DNA from: Lacinutrix venerupis
Lineage (GTDB): Bacteria > Bacteroidota > Bacteroidia > Flavobacteriales > Flavobacteriaceae
DNA length: 64,000 bases
Assembly: GCF_003663945.1 (NCBI RefSeq)
Contig: NZ_RCCH01000002.1
Span: forward strand, 374,612-438,611
Direction of reading: 5' to 3'
Shown here piece after piece: positions 61,785 through 64,000 of this stretch; position 1 is the stretch's first letter, and the number at the start of each line of letters is the position of its first letter. The notes under the pieces were generated by a model that did not search any database, was not told the DNA's origin, and saw nothing but the letters and a program-made list of their open reading frames with translations. A program made the translations under genes and the position numbers.

Positions 61785-62512
61785 TAGTATAAATTATAAT
61801 TTAAAATAAAATTCAAACCCTTTAACAGGAAATTTGAGTTCGCAAATATGCTACTTTTTAATTGTTTAGACAACATTTTAGCATCTCCTCCTGTTAAAAT
61901 TACTGTTAAATCTTGATAATCTTCAAGATACTGAGTTATACAACCATCAATTTCGTTTAAAACACCATTTACTACGCCAGAATGCATTGAACTAGCTGTT
62001 GAGTCTCCTATTAGGTTTTTTGGCACTTCTGTTTTTAATAGCGGTAAACCAGCTGTTTGATTATGCATAGCTTTATAGCGCATACGAATACCAGGAGAAA
62101 TTGCTCCACCTAAATATTCGTTTTTATTATTTATAAAGTCGTAAGTAATACATGTTCCTGCATCTATAATTAACACATTGTTATCTGGAAATTCTTCTAC
62201 CGATGCACATACTAATGCAATCCTGTCTATACCTAATGTTTTAGGAGTACTATATAGGTTTTTAAATGGAAGATTTGTTTTGTAGGATAATATTTGAAGT
62301 TTAAATTCTTTATCAACATACTCTAATGTATCATTATCTAAAGCTCCAACCGAAGAAACTATTGCATTAATTAAATTACCATGTATTTTTTGAAGCTCTC
62401 TTATCCCAGAAATACAGTTTTTTGTTTCAATACGTTTTTTATCAATTAGCTTATTTTTTTCGAATACCGCAAGCTTAGTAAAGGTATTTCCAACATCAAT
62501 AATTAAATCCAT
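61784..62512 (-). CDS. coaX: Type III pantothenate kinase
   Basis: CoaX phosphorylates pantothenate in the first step of coenzyme A synthesis; the type III enzymes are not feedback-inhibited by CoA. The 242-residue protein has the ASKHA phosphate-binding DVGNTFTKLAVF, the second phosphate motif IDAGTCITYDF, and GGAISPGIRMR in the substrate region. TGGDAKML lies near the C terminus. It leads the envelope operon by position only, and functional linkage is not evident. A -7 element reading TAAATTTG lies at 62529-62536. Confidence 0.93.
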   Translation of the reverse strand: MDLIIDVGNTFTKLAVFEKNKLIDKKRIETKNCISGIRELQKIHGNLINAIVSSVGALDNDTLEYVDKEFKLQILSYKTNLPFKNLYSTPKTLGIDRIALVCASVEEFPDNNVLIIDAGTCITYDFINNKNEYLGGAISPGIRMRYKAMHNQTAGLPLLKTEVPKNLIGDSTASSMHSGVVNGVLNEIDGCITQYLEDYQDLTVILTGGDAKMLSKQLKSSIFANSNFLLKGLNFILNYNLY

Positions 62513-62528
62513 ATAATAAATTATAAAA

Positions 62529-62536
62529 CAAATTTA
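62529..62536 (-). promoter_or_regulatory. -7 element of the coaX operon
   Basis: On the minus strand this reads TAAATTTG, an exact TAnnTTTG match 16 nt before the coaX start, so the leader would be very short. Confidence 0.5.
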
Positions 62537-62653
62537 CAAAAATGAAGTTATTATCTACACATCTAATTCGTTGATATTACGATAACTGTAACACTCTTTT
62601 TTATCTTAAAAAAAGAAAAAAGAAAAAACAATTTAAAATTTTGTGTTTTTTCT

Positions 62654-62683
62654 TTTGTAGTATTAAAAATGAAACTATATTTG
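62654..62683 (+). promoter_or_regulatory. Promoter of tRNA-Phe
   Basis: TTTG (62654-62657) is followed after 18 nt by TATATTTG (62676-62683), 21 nt before the tRNA. Spacing and both boxes are consensus. Confidence 0.75.
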
Positions 62684-62704
62684 CACTCGCATTTTAATGC
62701 AACT

Positions 62705-62780
62705 GGTGCCTTAGCTCAGTTGGTAGAGCAAAGGACTGAAAATCCTTGTGTCCCTGGTTCGATTCCTGGAGGCACCACCA
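62705..62780 (+). tRNA. tRNA-Phe (anticodon GAA)
   Basis: The cloverleaf has acceptor GGTGCCT/AGGCACC with discriminator A and an encoded CCA at 62778-62780. The anticodon stem AAGGA/TCCTT encloses the loop CTGAAAA, giving anticodon GAA for Phe. The T loop is TTCGATT. It is a single tRNA gene with its own promoter and terminator. Confidence 0.96.
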
Positions 62781-62788
62781 CTAAAAAG

Positions 62789-62827
62789 CCTTAAACATTT
62801 GATCTCAAATGATTTAAGGTTTTTTTG
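62789..62827. terminator. Terminator between tRNA-Phe and the SRAP gene
   Basis: CCTTAAA-CATTTGA pairs with TCAAATG-ATTTAAGG with small bulges, and a T run follows on the plus strand. Confidence 0.75.
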
Positions 62828-62855
62828 GTTTTAAGAAGGGACAACATTAGGGACG

Positions 62856-63596
62856 TTAAAGATTGAAAATCTCTATTTCTGGAAATTCTACATAATTCAA
62901 TATTTCTGGTTGATTACTATCAACTTTTGGACTAAATAAATCCTTACTAACACTATAGGCTTCTAATTTTGATTCGCTGTAATTCTCAAGAATTAAATCG
63001 TTAATGTTTTTTTCTTTTAAATCTGGAGATAGCCAATCTTTGTAATCAGATTCATTGAGTATGACTGGTTGTCTTTTTTTGAGATTATGAATTTTTTCAA
63101 ATAAAGGAGAAGCTTCTTTTGTTAAAATTGTAAATGTTATATACGTATCTATTACATTGTACAAACCTGCTAAGCCTAAAGGTTGTTTTTCTTTATTCTG
63201 AATATAAAAAGGATACTTTTTCTTTTTATGATCGTGTGGTTCAAAGAAACCTGTAACTGGAATTATACAACGATTTTCCATTACCGATTCTTTATAAATA
63301 AAATGATTAAAAATTTTCTCTGAGCGTGCATTTAATCCACCTCCATATCTCACGGCTTCTTTATAATACTCCTTTATTTGGTTTGATGATTTATTATTTG
63401 GCACGATTCCCCAAACTGCTGGAGCAATTAATTCTACTTTTTCTTGTGGAATTACTAACATATTAGGATGCGCAAATCCATTTAAATGATAATTAGGTTT
63501 GTCAAAAATTGGACGTAAATTGTCATCACTAATTTTAACTTTAAAGTGCTCTTCTAGTTTTCTTGTCTTATGAATAGTACTTGTATGAAAACACAT
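62856..63596 (-). CDS. SRAP-domain protein (YedK/HMCES family)
   Basis: SRAP proteins bind abasic sites in single-stranded DNA and form a protective thiazolidine crosslink through their N-terminal cysteine. The 246-residue protein has the expected Cys2 (after removal of Met1; MCFHT), the Asn in GGLNARSEK, the Glu in VTGFFEP and the His in IHNLKKRQPVIL. All four active residues are present, which indicates a functional protein. It is monocistronic, convergent with tRNA-Phe. Confidence 0.92.
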   Translation of the reverse strand: MCFHTSTIHKTRKLEEHFKVKISDDNLRPIFDKPNYHLNGFAHPNMLVIPQEKVELIAPAVWGIVPNNKSSNQIKEYYKEAVRYGGGLNARSEKIFNHFIYKESVMENRCIIPVTGFFEPHDHKKKKYPFYIQNKEKQPLGLAGLYNVIDTYITFTILTKEASPLFEKIHNLKKRQPVILNESDYKDWLSPDLKEKNINDLILENYSESKLEAYSVSKDLFSPKVDSNQPEILNYVEFPEIEIFNL

Positions 63597-63906
63597 AGTT
63601 CAAATAAATGATTTTTAGTTAGATCGCGATTTTTTCATGAGCAATTGGTAAACAACAACTTGTCAATTTACTTAAAACTAAATAAATATCTTAATAATTA
63701 CATATCTAAAATCCGTTTTATAAAACTAAATAAAGATTAGTAGTATTTGAGATTTTATAAAAAAATTAAAAAAGTTGCGATATCTGCGATAAAATCAAGT
63801 ATATGTAAACTTTAACAAAAGTTGACATATTCCTACATATGAGTTTGTTAAACGGTACGAATTGATTATGTTTGGTATTTAAACTCGTTAGCAACAAAAT
63901 AAAAAA
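63597..63906. other. Intergenic region before the last gene
   Basis: This AT-rich 310-nt gap holds a clear plus-strand promoter (63844-63874). I see no RNA gene, repeat or small coding frame; a 66-codon frame on the minus strand (63766-63966) overlaps that promoter and lacks support. Confidence 0.6.
63844..63874 (+). promoter_or_regulatory. Promoter of the edge-truncated lipoprotein gene
   Basis: TTTG (63844-63847) is followed after 19 nt by TATGTTTG (63867-63874), a full consensus match 32 nt before the start codon. Confidence 0.7.
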
Positions 63907-64000
63907 AATGAGGAAAACATTACTATTACTAACTTTAGTCATAATTTCTTTCTCTTGCAAGGACAAAAGAGATGATATGTTAAAAAAATCTAAAGAAGCT
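63907..64000 (+). CDS. Lipoprotein, N-terminal part only (partial)
   Basis: An ATG at 63907 opens a frame that continues to the window edge. Its first 31 codons give a lipoprotein signal: a short basic start, the hydrophobic stretch LLLLTLVIISF, and the lipobox FSC (Cys17), followed by a charged segment. Function cannot be told. The strong promoter just upstream supports this start. Confidence 0.7.

Noticed and set aside
63766-63966. 66-codon minus-strand frame near the window end
   Set aside because: It runs antisense over a consensus promoter and the start of a well-supported lipoprotein gene.

Overview
The window is a 64 kb piece of chromosome from a member of the Bacteroidetes, most likely a marine Flavobacteriaceae species; the genus cannot be fixed from this sequence alone. 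The base composition is strongly AT-rich. Shine-Dalgarno sequences are weak or absent before most starts. Promoters follow the Bacteroidetes form TTG/TTTG, about 17-20 nt, then TAnnTTTG. Several markers are lineage-typical: a short primary sigma factor, a PorT-like type IX secretion protein beside a TamL lipoprotein, an FtsZ with a very long acidic tail, a cysteine-less AccD and a GYDIA-type GHMP kinase. I found no insertion sequence, prophage, CRISPR array or rRNA operon. This is mainly housekeeping chromosome.

Layout. 1-6.9 kb: end of a porT-like gene, a TrmH-family RNA methyltransferase, tamL, class II fructose-bisphosphate aldolase, accD and an orphan PAS histidine kinase. 7.2-17 kb: rpsO, pnp, a membrane GT2 glycosyltransferase, the proline operon proC-proB-proA, the primary sigma factor, a BLUF photoreceptor and rpe. 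17.1-18.8 kb: an MtfA-like membrane peptidase, a duplicated element beside tRNA-Arg(UCG), and yqeY. 18.9-34.6 kb: the complete division and cell wall (dcw) cluster on the minus strand, mraZ-rsmH-ftsL-ftsI-murE-mraY-murD-ftsW-murG-murC-ftsQ-ftsA-ftsZ. 34.8-38 kb: an alpha/beta hydrolase, engB, an unrecognised secreted protein and an RluA-type pseudouridine synthase. 38-46 kb: a lone OppC-type permease and the Prc protease on the minus strand, then surE, a small membrane protein, lpxB, an NlpC/P60 lipoprotein and comEC on the plus strand. 46.1-54.6 kb: a thioredoxin-like protein, a peptide operon (DPP IV plus two POT transporters), and a class II HMG-CoA reductase with a GYDIA kinase. 54.7-62.5 kb: an envelope gene run (coaX, outer-membrane protein, TPR protein, lptC, a small membrane protein, a CNNM/CBS protein, ppiD). 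62.7-64 kb: tRNA-Phe, an SRAP DNA-protein crosslink protein, and the start of a lipoprotein gene cut by the window edge.

How the genes work together. Envelope growth dominates. The dcw cluster makes lipid II with meso-diaminopimelate (the MurE DNPR motif) and builds the divisome. TamL, LptC, LpxB, PpiD, Prc and PorT handle outer-membrane assembly and secretion. DPP IV and the POT carriers form a pathway for using Pro-containing oligopeptides.

No dramatic new system is evident. The best regulatory find is an apparent MraZ operator: three TGGTAAA repeats at an exact 10-bp period, directly upstream of the -7 element of the mraZ promoter. Also notable are compact hairpins in the leaders of rpsO, pnp, accD, ftsZ and engB, a 46-bp identical duplication next to tRNA-Arg, the AccD without zinc ligands, and several small or poorly characterised envelope proteins.
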